DNA of 64,000 nucleotides from Bog-473 sp963704355 (GTDB taxonomy: Bacteria > Actinomycetota > Acidimicrobiia > Acidimicrobiales > RAAP-2): assembly GCA_963704355.1 (NCBI GenBank), contig OY969891.1:868001-932000 (forward strand), written 5' to 3'. Below, one piece after another: positions 51,516-59,842 of this stretch. Below the pieces are notes generated by a model. It searched no databases and was not told where the DNA came from. It worked only from the letters and a program-made list of their open reading frames with translations. Each line of letters opens with the position of its first letter. Positions within the stretch are counted from its first letter, which is position 1. The translations under genes were made by a program, and so were the position numbers.

Positions 51516-52379
51516 CTACCCCATACGTCCCGTGACGTAACGCTCAGTGTCCGGATGCGACGGGTGGTTGAAGAGCTGCTCGGTGGGACCGGTCTCCACC
51601 AGCGCCCCCTGGTAGAAGAAGATCGTGTGATCGGAGATGCGCGTGGCCTGGCCGAGGTTGTGCGTCACGACGATCACGCTGAGTGCGGGCGTCAGCGTCT
51701 TGATCAACGCCTCGATCGATTCCGTGGTGATCGGGTCCAGCGAGGACGTGGGCTCGTCGAGCAGCAGCACGTCGGGGCCGACGGCCAGCGCGCGGGCCAG
51801 GCAGAGCAGCTGCTGTTGTCCTCCCGAGAGGCGGAAGGGTGAGTCGTTCAGCCGGTCCTTCACCGCGTCCCAGAGGCCGACCTCGGTGAGCCGGCGCTCG
51901 CACACCACGTCGAGCTGCTTCCCCTTGGCGATGCGGTGGGCCTTGACGCCCGCCACCACGTTGTCCCTGATCGACATCGGGAAGGGGTTGGGCCGCTGGA
52001 AGAGCATCCCGACCTTGCGCCGCAGCGTCAGCACGTCGACGGCACGGGCCCACAGGCTCTCGTTGTCGTAGGTGACGTCGCCCGCGCGCTCGAAGCCGGG
52101 CACCCGGTCGTTCATCCGGTTCAGCGTCCGCAGGAAGGTGGACTTGCCCGAGCCCGTCGGGCCGATGAGGGCGGTGATCGATCCGCGCTTGAGAGCCACG
52201 TTCACGTCCGCCAGCACCGTGCGCCCGGAGAAGCCGAGCGTCAGTTGCCGAGACTCCATGACGTCCTCAGGGCGCGCGGCGTCGGGATCGAGGGACTTGA
52301 TCGCCTCGTCGATTTCGCCTTGCTTCTCCGTCGTCGTAACGGGATCGTTACGGCGCTCCGACTGCTCTTCGTCTGCCAC
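51516..52379 (-). CDS. pstB: phosphate ABC transporter ATPase PstB
   Basis: A 287-residue ABC ATPase starting MADEEQSERRNDPV, with about 35 extra N-terminal residues. Walker A is GPTGSGKST, the Q-loop FQRPNPFPMSI is PstB-specific, the signature is LSGGQQQ and Walker B is VLLLDEPTSSLDP. After the signature, QLLCLARALA has Leu where Arg is usual. It energises phosphate uptake. It is unusual that this gene comes first, upstream of pstS, rather than last; phoU is absent. Confidence 0.95.
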   Translation of the reverse strand: MADEEQSERRNDPVTTTEKQGEIDEAIKSLDPDAARPEDVMESRQLTLGFSGRTVLADVNVALKRGSITALIGPTGSGKSTFLRTLNRMNDRVPGFERAGDVTYDNESLWARAVDVLTLRRKVGMLFQRPNPFPMSIRDNVVAGVKAHRIAKGKQLDVVCERRLTEVGLWDAVKDRLNDSPFRLSGGQQQLLCLARALAVGPDVLLLDEPTSSLDPITTESIEALIKTLTPALSVIVVTHNLGQATRISDHTIFFYQGALVETGPTEQLFNHPSHPDTERYVTGRMG

Positions 52380-52397
52380 TATCAGGAACGTAGCGAG

Positions 52398-52441
52398 GCC
52401 AAATGAACGATCGGCAACAACAGCGGTATCTCAGGGTGAAC
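52398..52441 (-). promoter_or_regulatory. PHO-box-like half-sites upstream of pstB
   Basis: On the coding strand GTTCACCCTGA (52441-52431) and GTTCATTTGGC (52408-52398) are 33 bp apart, three times the 11-bp period of actinobacterial PHO boxes, whose units begin GTTCA. The sites between are poor matches. The position, 20-60 bp before the pstB ATG, is right for a phosphate-starvation promoter. Confidence 0.4.
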
Positions 52442-52453
52442 TGTTCGCAAGAG

Positions 52454-52466
52454 ATTTGTAACAAAT
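52454..52466. promoter_or_regulatory. palindrome upstream of pstB
   Basis: ATTTGT-A-ACAAAT, a perfect 13-bp palindrome in an AT-rich spot, 13 bp before the PHO-like sites. It could be a repressor site or part of the promoter. The rest of the 52380-52614 gap shows nothing recognisable. Confidence 0.35.
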
Positions 52467-52614
52467 GCCGCGCGCCCAGTCGACTCCCAGTCCTTGTTCC
52501 GCCTGCGGTCAGATCCGAAGCGCCCACACGCCACCCGGTGTGCTCGTAACAACGTGGGTGTCACACGGCTCGTCGTGTCGCTCCGGTTGCGGCGCGAGGC
52601 CGCCGCCGCGACCC

Positions 52615-53493
52615 TCAGGCGCCGGCCGCGCCTGCGCCCTGCGGACCGCCGCCGACGGCCGCCCGGTGCGCGGCGGCGATCGCCACCACAATCCCCGGTG
52701 ACCACGCGAGGAAGGCCAGGGCAGCCACCGCCGCCGGGATGGACAGCGCCAGCGCGAGCCCGGTGGAGATCAGCGAGCAGATGTTGGCGGCGGCGTAGAG
52801 GCTGATGGCGACGAGCAGGGCGATCCACCATCGCAGGACCCGGGCCCGGTGCGGGTCGCCCGGCGGCAGGCAGTCCCGGATGGCGCCGTAGGGCATCCAG
52901 AGGTTCACGATCGGCACGAACCAGCACCCCACCCCCCAGGCTGGCGACTTGTCGGCCGGCAACCCGAGCGCACGCGCCGCCGACGCGGCCCGGTGCTGCC
53001 AGATACAGGCGACGATGATCGCCGCGACAGTGACGAGGCCCACAACGAGCTCCGCCGGGCTGAACCCGTTTGGCCCTCTGTACGTCGGCGGCGTGATGTG
53101 GTTTCTCGTGTCGTCCCAGACGACCCGGAACTCGTGGCCGAACATGCGCAGCTGCGCAGCGTTGATGCGCTGCACGATCAGCCCCACGATGATGTAGACG
53201 GCCGGCATGATCACGGCCAGCCGCGCCGTCGGCGCGAGGCGCAGCTCCTCGTCCACCAAGCGAGACGTGGTGTGCGCGTTGAACCGGTCGGTGGCGGCCG
53301 CCCACGGCGCCGGCTGCAACGGCGGTCCCTGCGGCGGCTCGGCCTCGGCCCACGGCGGCGGCGGGGGCTGCTGGGGCAACACCGTCGCCTCGGTCCAGGC
53401 GTAGCCGTCCCACCAGCGCTGCCCGGGTCCGCCCGCCGGGTCCGAATACCACCCCGGAGGGGCACCGGGGTAGCCGCCGCTTTGCTCACTCAC
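52615..53493 (-). CDS. DUF2510/DUF4328 membrane protein
   Basis: About 292 residues from GTG 53493 (MSEQSGGYPGAPPGWY). The N-terminal PPGWYSDPAGGPGQRWWDGYAWTE is a DUF2510 tryptophan motif. A Pro/Gln-rich linker follows, then four helices in the DUF4328 pattern, with HRAASAARALGLPADKSPAWGVGCWFVPIVNLWMPY the typical second half. Function unknown; the combination is common in actinobacteria. It is divergent from the epimerase gene. Confidence 0.88.
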   Translation of the reverse strand: MSEQSGGYPGAPPGWYSDPAGGPGQRWWDGYAWTEATVLPQQPPPPPWAEAEPPQGPPLQPAPWAAATDRFNAHTTSRLVDEELRLAPTARLAVIMPAVYIIVGLIVQRINAAQLRMFGHEFRVVWDDTRNHITPPTYRGPNGFSPAELVVGLVTVAAIIVACIWQHRAASAARALGLPADKSPAWGVGCWFVPIVNLWMPYGAIRDCLPPGDPHRARVLRWWIALLVAISLYAAANICSLISTGLALALSIPAAVAALAFLAWSPGIVVAIAAAHRAAVGGGPQGAGAAGA

Positions 53494-53556
53494 GACGACA
53501 TCCTGCCAAACCGCCGGGCTCGCCCTGCCCACACGGGGCTGCATAGCCTCGGAGCC

Positions 53557-54495
53557 ATGCGGATCTTCGTGGCGGGAGGCACCGGCGCGATCGGCCGCCC
53601 GCTCGTCACCGGCCTCGCCGCCGCCGGACACGACGTCACCGTGTTCTCCCGCCGCGAAGGGCGGGTGGCCGCCCTGGGCGTGCCCGGAATCGTCGCGGCG
53701 GTCGGCGACGCCTTCAACGCCGACGCCGTCATGCGCGCGGTGCAGGCGGCCCGGCCCGAGGTCGTGATCAACCAGCTGACGAACCTGCCCCAGTCGGCCA
53801 ACCCCCTCGCGGCCAAGCGCGGCTTCGACACGACGAGCCGGTTGCGCCGTGAGGTGTCGGGCACCCTGGTCGCGGCGGCACGCAGCGCCGGAGCGCGCCG
53901 GGTCATCGCCCAGAGCATCTCCTTCGCCTACCGACCCGGTCCCGGCGTGCGCACGGAGCCGGACCCGTTGTGGACCGACGCCGCGGGCCAGATCGGCCTG
54001 CTCATCAACTCGGTCGCCACCCTCGAGACCGCGACCCTCGGCGACACGGGCGTCGAGGGTGTCGTGCTGCGTTACGGATCCTTCTACGGCCCGGGCACCT
54101 ACTTCGCGCCCGGCGGGCTCTACACCTCCCTGGTCGCCAAGCGCCGGCTCCCCATTCCCGGTGCGGGCGGCGGGTTGTTCGGGCTCGTGCACATCGAGGA
54201 CGCCGCCGCGGCCACCGTCGCCGCGCTCGATGGTCCGGCCGGCATCTTCAACGTTGTCGACGACGTGCCCGCGCCGGCCGCGGAGTGGATGGCCCTGTCG
54301 GCCCGATTGCTCGGGGCCAAGCCGCCGCGCCGGATTCCCGAGTGGGTCGTCCGCATCGGCGCGGGCAAGTTCGTGGCCTACCTGATGTGCGATCAGCCCG
54401 CGGTCTCCAACCAGCGGGCGCGCACCGAGCTCGGCTGGTCGCCGCGGTATCCCGATTGGCACATCGCGCTGCCGGCCGCGCTCGCTGGCACGTGA
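53557..54495 (+). CDS. NAD-dependent epimerase/dehydratase (extended SDR)
   Basis: A 312-residue Rossmann protein starting MRIFVAGGTGAIGRPLV, with the GxxGxxG of extended or atypical SDRs. NLPQSANPLAAKRGFDTTSRLRRE and AQSISFAYRPGPGVRTEPD follow. The usual YxxxK is not obvious; the segment before VVLRYGSFYGPGTYF lacks a clear Tyr, so it may be an atypical SDR with a different catalytic set or a reductase of the NmrA-like type. Substrate unknown. Confidence 0.85.
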   Translation: MRIFVAGGTGAIGRPLVTGLAAAGHDVTVFSRREGRVAALGVPGIVAAVGDAFNADAVMRAVQAARPEVVINQLTNLPQSANPLAAKRGFDTTSRLRREVSGTLVAAARSAGARRVIAQSISFAYRPGPGVRTEPDPLWTDAAGQIGLLINSVATLETATLGDTGVEGVVLRYGSFYGPGTYFAPGGLYTSLVAKRRLPIPGAGGGLFGLVHIEDAAAATVAALDGPAGIFNVVDDVPAPAAEWMALSARLLGAKPPRRIPEWVVRIGAGKFVAYLMCDQPAVSNQRARTELGWSPRYPDWHIALPAALAGT

Positions 54496-54539
54496 CCGCC
54501 GGGATGCCGGCGCACCCACGCGCGCCGCGCCGCGCCGCG

Positions 54540-55808
54540 TCAGGTCGGCAGCCCCAGCGCAGCCCCCAGTGCCCCGATCGCGCCGGCGCCGACGAGCGTG
54601 ATGACGACACTGCGGCGGAGGCCGATGATGGCCACGAGGGCGCCCACCAGGACGACCACCTGCCAGGCGTGAGCGATGGCCAGCGCCAGCGGAATGGCGG
54701 CGCCGGCGATCGCGCCGATGGCGGCCGGACCGGCCCCGTTGAGGAACGATTGCGCGACACCGTTGGTGCGGAGCGCGCCGAAGTGCCGGGCCCCGGCCAG
54801 GATGAACACGAACGAGGGCGCGAATGCGATCAGCGCCGCCAAGAGCGCCCCGCCGACGCCGGCCGCGGCGTAGCCGACGACCGAGACAGTCTGCACGACG
54901 GGCCCCGGCGTGATCTGACCGAGCGCCACGCCGTTGAGGAACTGGGAGTTCGTCATCCAGTGGTAGTGGTGCACCGCATCGGCCTGCATGAGCGGGATGA
55001 TGACGAACCCGCCTCCGAACGACAGAGCGCCCACCTTCAGCGCCACCCACGCCAGCGCACCGAGTCCGCCGGTGACAATCACGCCAAGCGGCACCAGGAG
55101 GAGACTCTGTGCGCTCCGGGGCGGACGCACCTTTCCGGAGATCGCCACTTCGACGAGCCCGCACGCCAGCAGCACCACGACCAGGTAGGTGCCGAGCGTC
55201 GCCGCGGCCGCCCCGCCTGCGACGGCGTAGACCACCCAACGCGCCTGTCGGGCGCGGGCGTTGCCTGACCTGCGCCAGCTGGCCGGGATCAACCCGAGAG
55301 CGGCATTGACGGCCACGGGTGCCACCGCCGCACCCGCTCCGAGCGCGGCACCCTTGATCCAAGTTGGCGGGTTGGAGGCCAAGAAGACGGCCGCCAACAC
55401 GATGATCAGGGCGAGCCCGGGGCAGATGAAACAGGCGCCCCCGACGAGCGCGCCGCGCACGCCACGGAGCCGCCAGGCGCAGAAGATGGCCAGCTGGGTC
55501 GAGGCGGGCCCCGGCAGGAGGTTCGTCGCTGCGATGGCGTCTTCGAACTCGGCCTCGTCGAGCCAGCGCTCGCGCTCGACGGTCAGTCGCCGCAGCATGG
55601 CGATGTGGGTGGGAGGGCCGCCGAAGCCGATGCAGCCGATGCGGCCCCACTCCTTGGCGATCGTCGCCAACGCCACGTCCGGACGCGCGTCGGGCGCCTG
55701 CTCTGGGAGAGCCGGCTCGTCCGGCTCGTCCGGTTCGTCCGGCTGCTCCGGCTCTTCCGGCTCCTCCGGCTCTTCCGGCTCCTCCGGCTCCTCCGGCTCC
55801 TCCGGCAT
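54540..55808 (-). CDS. chrA: chromate transporter ChrA (CHR family, bidomain) with an acidic repeat N-terminus
   Basis: A 422-residue protein with the two homologous CHR halves. The first has GCIGFGGPPTHIAMLRR, AATNLLPGPASTQLAIFCAW and GLALIIVLAAVF. The second has GALSFGGGFVIIPLMQ, LNGVALGQITPGPVVQT and APSFVFILAGARHF. Such proteins export chromate or related oxyanions. The first 40 residues are a run of (E/D)EP units (MPEEPEEPEEPEEPEEPEEP) encoded by ten 9-bp DNA repeats, which is not part of the family. No SD-like site lies upstream. Confidence 0.93.
   Translation of the reverse strand: MPEEPEEPEEPEEPEEPEEPEQPDEPDEPDEPALPEQAPDARPDVALATIAKEWGRIGCIGFGGPPTHIAMLRRLTVERERWLDEAEFEDAIAATNLLPGPASTQLAIFCAWRLRGVRGALVGGACFICPGLALIIVLAAVFLASNPPTWIKGAALGAGAAVAPVAVNAALGLIPASWRRSGNARARQARWVVYAVAGGAAAATLGTYLVVVLLACGLVEVAISGKVRPPRSAQSLLLVPLGVIVTGGLGALAWVALKVGALSFGGGFVIIPLMQADAVHHYHWMTNSQFLNGVALGQITPGPVVQTVSVVGYAAAGVGGALLAALIAFAPSFVFILAGARHFGALRTNGVAQSFLNGAGPAAIGAIAGAAIPLALAIAHAWQVVVLVGALVAIIGLRRSVVITLVGAGAIGALGAALGLPT
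55714..55803 (-). repeat. ten tandem 9-bp units in the chrA N-terminus
   Basis: Ten in-frame nonamers (GGCTCCTCC and variants on the plus strand), encoding Glu/Asp-Glu/Gln-Pro triplets. Variation is mostly synonymous or Glu/Asp/Gln. Slippage would lengthen or shorten the acidic tail in frame. Confidence 0.9.
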
Positions 55809-55859
55809 TTGGTCATGTTGACACGGGCCGCCGGTCCCCTCAGTTGACGGCGTCCCCAG

Positions 55860-56720
55860 CTACAACAAGACCGGCACCAGTTCTTCGAGCGCGGCGATGT
55901 GCGCGTCGGTACCTCGCAGATCGGCGTGCATGGTGATCACCGACAGATGGCTCGCGCCCGCCGCCCGCCAGCGGCGCGCGTGCTCGGCGATCTTGTCGAG
56001 GTCTCTCGTGGCGTACTCCAGCCGACCCTCGAAGCCGAAGTTGGACATGTCGCGCCCCGCCTCCGCCGCCGCCTCGTGGATGATCTCGAGCGCGCTCTCC
56101 AGGCCACCCCCTGGCCTGGCCTGGGGGAACCAGCCGTCGGCCACGCGGCCGACGCGGCGCAGCGCCGCCGGGGCGAACGCCCCGATCCAGATCGGGATGG
56201 GCCGCTGAATCGGCAGCGGCGCGATCCCCGCGGCGTGGATGTGGTGGAAGCGACCGTCGATGTCGACGCGCTTCTCGGTCCACAGGGCGCGCAGCACCGC
56301 CACTTGCTCCTCCAAGATGTCGCCGCGTTGTTCGAAGGGCATCCCGAGCGCGTCGTACTCGACCTTGTTCCATCCGACGCCGAGACCAAGTCGGAAGCGG
56401 CCATCGCAGAGGAGGTCGAGCTCAGCCGCTTGCTTGGCCAGCAGTGCGGTTTGGCGCTGCGGTCCGATGAGAATCGACGTGGCGAACGCCAGGTTCGTGA
56501 AGCCGGCGAGGTAGGAGAACATGAGAAGCGGCTCGCGGAAGGGGTCGTCGATCGTGTACGGCCCGCCCAGGTCCGGATACACGGATCGGTCGGCGCCGAG
56601 CACGTGGTCGTACGCCGCCAGGTGGGTGTAACCCAGGTCCGAGACGGCCTGCCCGATGGCGCGGACGGCTCCCGGGTCACCGCCCAATTCGGTCTGAGGA
56701 AAGATCACGCCGATGTCCAT
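55860..56720 (-). CDS. LLM-class (F420-dependent type) oxidoreductase
   Basis: A 286-residue TIM-barrel protein starting MDIGVIFPQTELGGDPG. AAYDHVLGAD, the substrate-side TSILIGPQRQTALLAKQAAELDLL and RFRLGLGVGWNKVEYDALG are typical of the bacterial luciferase-like superfamily, subgroup using coenzyme F420. It probably reduces or oxidises a small molecule by hydride transfer. It is divergent from a second LLM gene, 90 bp apart, with no clear ribosome site. Confidence 0.9.
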   Translation of the reverse strand: MDIGVIFPQTELGGDPGAVRAIGQAVSDLGYTHLAAYDHVLGADRSVYPDLGGPYTIDDPFREPLLMFSYLAGFTNLAFATSILIGPQRQTALLAKQAAELDLLCDGRFRLGLGVGWNKVEYDALGMPFEQRGDILEEQVAVLRALWTEKRVDIDGRFHHIHAAGIAPLPIQRPIPIWIGAFAPAALRRVGRVADGWFPQARPGGGLESALEIIHEAAAEAGRDMSNFGFEGRLEYATRDLDKIAEHARRWRAAGASHLSVITMHADLRGTDAHIAALEELVPVLL

Positions 56721-56810
56721 GCAGGGCAGTCTGCCCCGACGGGTGCGGCGGTGCAGGGAAGGCGTGGCCGCCCCGTTCATCCGCGGGCGCCGACGGTTAG
56801 CTTGGGCGGC

Positions 56811-57740
56811 ATGCAACTCCGCATCTTCATCGAGCCTCAGCAGGGTGCGACGTACGACCAGCAGGTGCGCATGGCGCAAGCCGCCGAGGCGTACGGGTTC
56901 GACGCCCTCTTCCGTTCCGACCACTTCCTGACCATGGGCGGGGACGGCCTGCCCGGACCGACCGATGCCTGGGTGACCCTGGCCGGCCTGGCGCGCGAGA
57001 CCGAGCGCATCCGGCTGGGGACGCTCGTCACCTCCGCCACCTTCCGCCTGCCCGGCATCCTCGCCGTCCAGGTGGCGGAAGTCGACGCAATGAGCGGCGG
57101 TCGCGTCGAGATCGGCCTCGGCGCCGGCTGGTACGACGCCGAGCACACCGCGTACGGGGTGCCGTTCCCGCCGGTGGGCGAGCGCTTCGAGCGGCTCGAG
57201 GAGCAGTTCGCCATCCTGACCGGTCTTTGGGGCACGCCCCGGGGCAAGACGTTCGACTTCGACGGAAAGCACTATCAGTTGATTGACAGCCCGGCGCTAC
57301 CCAAACCGGTGCAGCGCCCGCACCCGCCGATCATCGTGGGCGGCGGTGGGGCCAAGCGCACCCCCCGTCTGGCCGCGACCTACGCCGACGAGTTCAACCT
57401 TCCCTTCTCGTCGGTGGCAGCCACCGAGGAGCAGTTCGGCCGCGTGCGCGCCGCGTGTGAGGCCAGGGGTCGCGACCCCCAGTCGATCCGCTTCTCGGCG
57501 GCCCAGGTCGTGTGCTGCGGCGTCGACGAGGTCGAGGTCGAGCGTCGTGCCGGCAAAATAGGGCGCAAGGCGGATGAGCTGCGGAACCACGGCGCGGCGG
57601 GTACGCCCCACGAGGTTATTGAACGGCTCCAGGAGTTCGCCGCCATCGGGGCCGAGCGGATCTACCTCCAGGTGCTGGACCTCGACGACTTGGAGCACAT
57701 CGAGCTTTTGGCCAAAGAAGTGATGCCGGCGCTCGCCTGA
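56811..57740 (+). CDS. LLM-class (F420-dependent type) oxidoreductase
   Basis: A 309-residue LLM protein starting MQLRIFIEPQQGATYD. FRSDHFLTMGGD, IRLGTLVTSATFRLPGILAVQVAEVDAMSGGRVEIGLGAGWYDAEH and HPPIIVGGGGAKRTPRLAATYADEFN are the LLM blocks. It is of the actinobacterial F420 subgroup and differs from its divergent neighbour in sequence and probably substrate. The ribosome site is GGGCGG. Confidence 0.92.
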   Translation: MQLRIFIEPQQGATYDQQVRMAQAAEAYGFDALFRSDHFLTMGGDGLPGPTDAWVTLAGLARETERIRLGTLVTSATFRLPGILAVQVAEVDAMSGGRVEIGLGAGWYDAEHTAYGVPFPPVGERFERLEEQFAILTGLWGTPRGKTFDFDGKHYQLIDSPALPKPVQRPHPPIIVGGGGAKRTPRLAATYADEFNLPFSSVAATEEQFGRVRAACEARGRDPQSIRFSAAQVVCCGVDEVEVERRAGKIGRKADELRNHGAAGTPHEVIERLQEFAAIGAERIYLQVLDLDDLEHIELLAKEVMPALA

Positions 57741-57803
57741 GCTGTCCTTTGGCCTGGCCGGCGTGGTCGGGCCGTGGAGATGCGGCGTCGGAAGAGTGCC
57801 GCC

Positions 57804-57869
57804 GATGTCGCTGAGAACTGCCAACAAGCCCGTTTATCAACGGGACCATGCGTAGTTTCCCGAGACATA
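57804..57869. repeat. palindromic intergenic element, copy D (with internal insertion)
   Basis: 66 bp: left GATGTCGCTGAGAAC and right GTAGTTTCCCGAGACATA, with a centre enlarged by about 16 bp. The centre contains CCCGTT-TATC-AACGGG, a perfect 6-bp hairpin. It lies between the LLM and phosphoesterase genes. Confidence 0.65.
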
Positions 57870-57911
57870 TACGGGGTCCCCGAGTCCGGAACCGACCGCC
57901 GTCGTGGTGCG

Positions 57912-59483
57912 CTACCGGCCCGACGTGCTCGGCGGCGTCGCGGTGCAGCCGTCACACGGCCCCATGCCGCTGAAGTAGGCGGGGACCGACGGCGAATCGG
58001 TCGGCGGGTTGGTCGGCAACAGCACCGGCGGCCGGGGAGACTGGTTGAAGTCGAAGTCGTTGGTCATGTTGCCGAGGATCGAGACGTCCTCGCGCACGTC
58101 GGGCCGCGGGTCGGGCCGCCCGTCCGTCTTCGGGTTCAGCCGAGAGCCTCCAAGGAAGTCGTCTTCGATGAACTTGAGGTAGGCGTCGCTGCTCAGCGTC
58201 TGGTGATCGATGTAGTCCGTCTTGGCGTAGGGCGAGATCACCATCGCCGGCACCCGCAGCCCGTAGCCGTTCTGGTCGACCGGGGGCGGCACGACGCCGT
58301 CGTAAAAGCCGCCCCAGTCGTCCCACTGCAAGAAGATGGCGGTCGAATCCCAGTCGGGACTCTTCATGGCGGCGTTGATGATCGAGGTGACATAGGCCTG
58401 GCCCTGGTGGACGCTCGCCGGGGGGTGCTCGCTGTCGGCCTGGGACGGCGTGATCCACGTCACCGAGGGCAGCGTGCCGGCCTTGGCCGACGCGAAGTAG
58501 TTGTTCAGCGGCTGAATGTTGCGCAGCTGACGGTCCTTCTGCACGTCCTCGAAGATGGGGAGCGGGTTCCAAATGCCTGGCGTCAGATAGTTCTGCTTGA
58601 CCGGCGGGCAGACGACGTCGTTGTCGTTCTCGCAGTCGGGCTGGTCCCCGGTCTGTATGTAGTAGGCCCATGGGACGTGCTTGTTGTAGAGGAGCCAGGT
58701 GATGTCCGTCCACGCGTTCGTGACCGCGGCCGTCCCCGTCTTCAGGGCCTGATCGACGTACTCCTGCATCTGTGCCGGCGTGTAGGGGCCCTTGATCTGG
58801 TTGACGCAGCTCGAGGGGGCGGGGCTCGAGCACTTGGCCGACCAGCCGGACACGAGGTACAGGTGGTCGGGGAGGGACCACGACCTGACGGGCTCGAACA
58901 TCTGGTCGTTGAGGACGAAGTCCTTGGCGTAGGTCCAGTAGTTCGGGATCTCGGCGGCCGTGTGGTAGCCCATGACGTCAGGCGTTGCTGTGCTGGAGCA
59001 CTGGGGGTCGTTGACGTTGGCGCACCCTTTCTTGGCCTTGGTCGCCGATGCGATGAACCCGTTCATCTGTCCACCGTTGACGTCTCTCTCCGCGGCCGCC
59101 TCGCCGTGCGGGCCGCCGCCGTTTACGTCGGCCGTGTCGTGATAGGGCGCCTGGCACCCGCCCGCCGGGAGGGGCACACACACCGTCGGGGCGCCGTTCT
59201 TCATCGGGATGCCGTCGGCGCCCGGGTACGTGCCGAAGTAACTGTCGAACGAACGGTTCTCCTGCTCGATGATGATCACGTGCTTGATCTTGTGAATGCC
59301 GGCCGCGACGACGTAGTGCCCGGTCGAGCCGCCGGTCACCCGCTCCTGGGCGGCCGGCTGTGACGGCGAGCTACTGCACGCGCTGAGAGCGATGGCAAGA
59401 ACGGCGACGCTCGATGCGATGGCGATCAGCGCCGGGCGCCACCCTCCCGGGCGCGCCCGTCCGCCGGACAGGACCTGATGCAT
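57912..59483 (-). CDS. secreted phosphoesterase (phospholipase C/acid phosphatase family)
   Basis: A 523-residue lipoprotein-like enzyme from ATG 59483 (MHQVLSGGRARPGGW), lipobox LSACSS. KIKHVIIIEQENRSFDSYFGTYPGADG is the family opening with metal-binding Glu and Asn, and AIFLQWDDWGGFYDGVVPP and VISPYAKTDYIDH supply further metal ligands. The family hydrolyses phosphate esters of lipids or other molecules at the cell surface. With the pst operon 6 kb away, a role in phosphate scavenging is reasonable inference. Confidence 0.92.
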   Translation of the reverse strand: MHQVLSGGRARPGGWRPALIAIASSVAVLAIALSACSSSPSQPAAQERVTGGSTGHYVVAAGIHKIKHVIIIEQENRSFDSYFGTYPGADGIPMKNGAPTVCVPLPAGGCQAPYHDTADVNGGGPHGEAAAERDVNGGQMNGFIASATKAKKGCANVNDPQCSSTATPDVMGYHTAAEIPNYWTYAKDFVLNDQMFEPVRSWSLPDHLYLVSGWSAKCSSPAPSSCVNQIKGPYTPAQMQEYVDQALKTGTAAVTNAWTDITWLLYNKHVPWAYYIQTGDQPDCENDNDVVCPPVKQNYLTPGIWNPLPIFEDVQKDRQLRNIQPLNNYFASAKAGTLPSVTWITPSQADSEHPPASVHQGQAYVTSIINAAMKSPDWDSTAIFLQWDDWGGFYDGVVPPPVDQNGYGLRVPAMVISPYAKTDYIDHQTLSSDAYLKFIEDDFLGGSRLNPKTDGRPDPRPDVREDVSILGNMTNDFDFNQSPRPPVLLPTNPPTDSPSVPAYFSGMGPCDGCTATPPSTSGR

Positions 59484-59632
59484 CCCTGCACTATCGACAG
59501 CGCAACGACGGGCGTCAACGGTTCCGGGCGAACCCTGACAAATCCCTAATGGGGACACCGACCGTGGTCAATGAGAACCAAGCGCACGGAACCGTCAGGA
59601 GGGCAGCGGCAACAGCAAGCCTGCTCACCCGT

Positions 59633-59711
59633 GAATGGCTCGGAAAACTGTAAACAAGCACCGTTACAGTTTTGGGAGTCATCCACGAGAGTCGTTTTGG
59701 GAGTCATCCAC
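59633..59711. repeat. palindromic intergenic element, copy E, with right-end duplication
   Basis: The inner arms AAAACTGTAA (59644-59653) and TTACAGTTTT (59664-59673) pair perfectly over 10 bp around a 10-nt loop. The right end GTTTTGGGAGTCATCCAC occurs twice, at 59669-59686 and 59694-59711, 25 bp apart. The 59484-59842 gap has no gene. Confidence 0.75.
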
Positions 59712-59842
59712 AAGGCTGGCGAGACTCGACGGACTCGACGGACGGAGACCCTCGGTACGCTGGGCCCAGTGACCCCGGCCTCTCCGCTCCCCACCCACGC
59801 GAGTGGCAACGGCCGACGCAGCAAGAGCGGGGAGGACGACTC

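Noticed and set aside
52438..52446. GAACTGTTC resembling an SOS (LexA) box
   Set aside because: The actinobacterial box needs four bases between GAAC and GTTC; here there is one, and the downstream genes are for phosphate uptake.
52615..55650. A 1011-codon minus-strand frame
   Set aside because: It is the DUF4328 gene extended by chance through the antisense of the epimerase and through part of chrA in the wrong frame; the upstream part has no protein features.
57774..59363. Plus-strand frame of 529 codons opposite the phosphoesterase
   Set aside because: Antisense shadow; the minus strand carries the phosphoesterase motifs and a lipoprotein signal.
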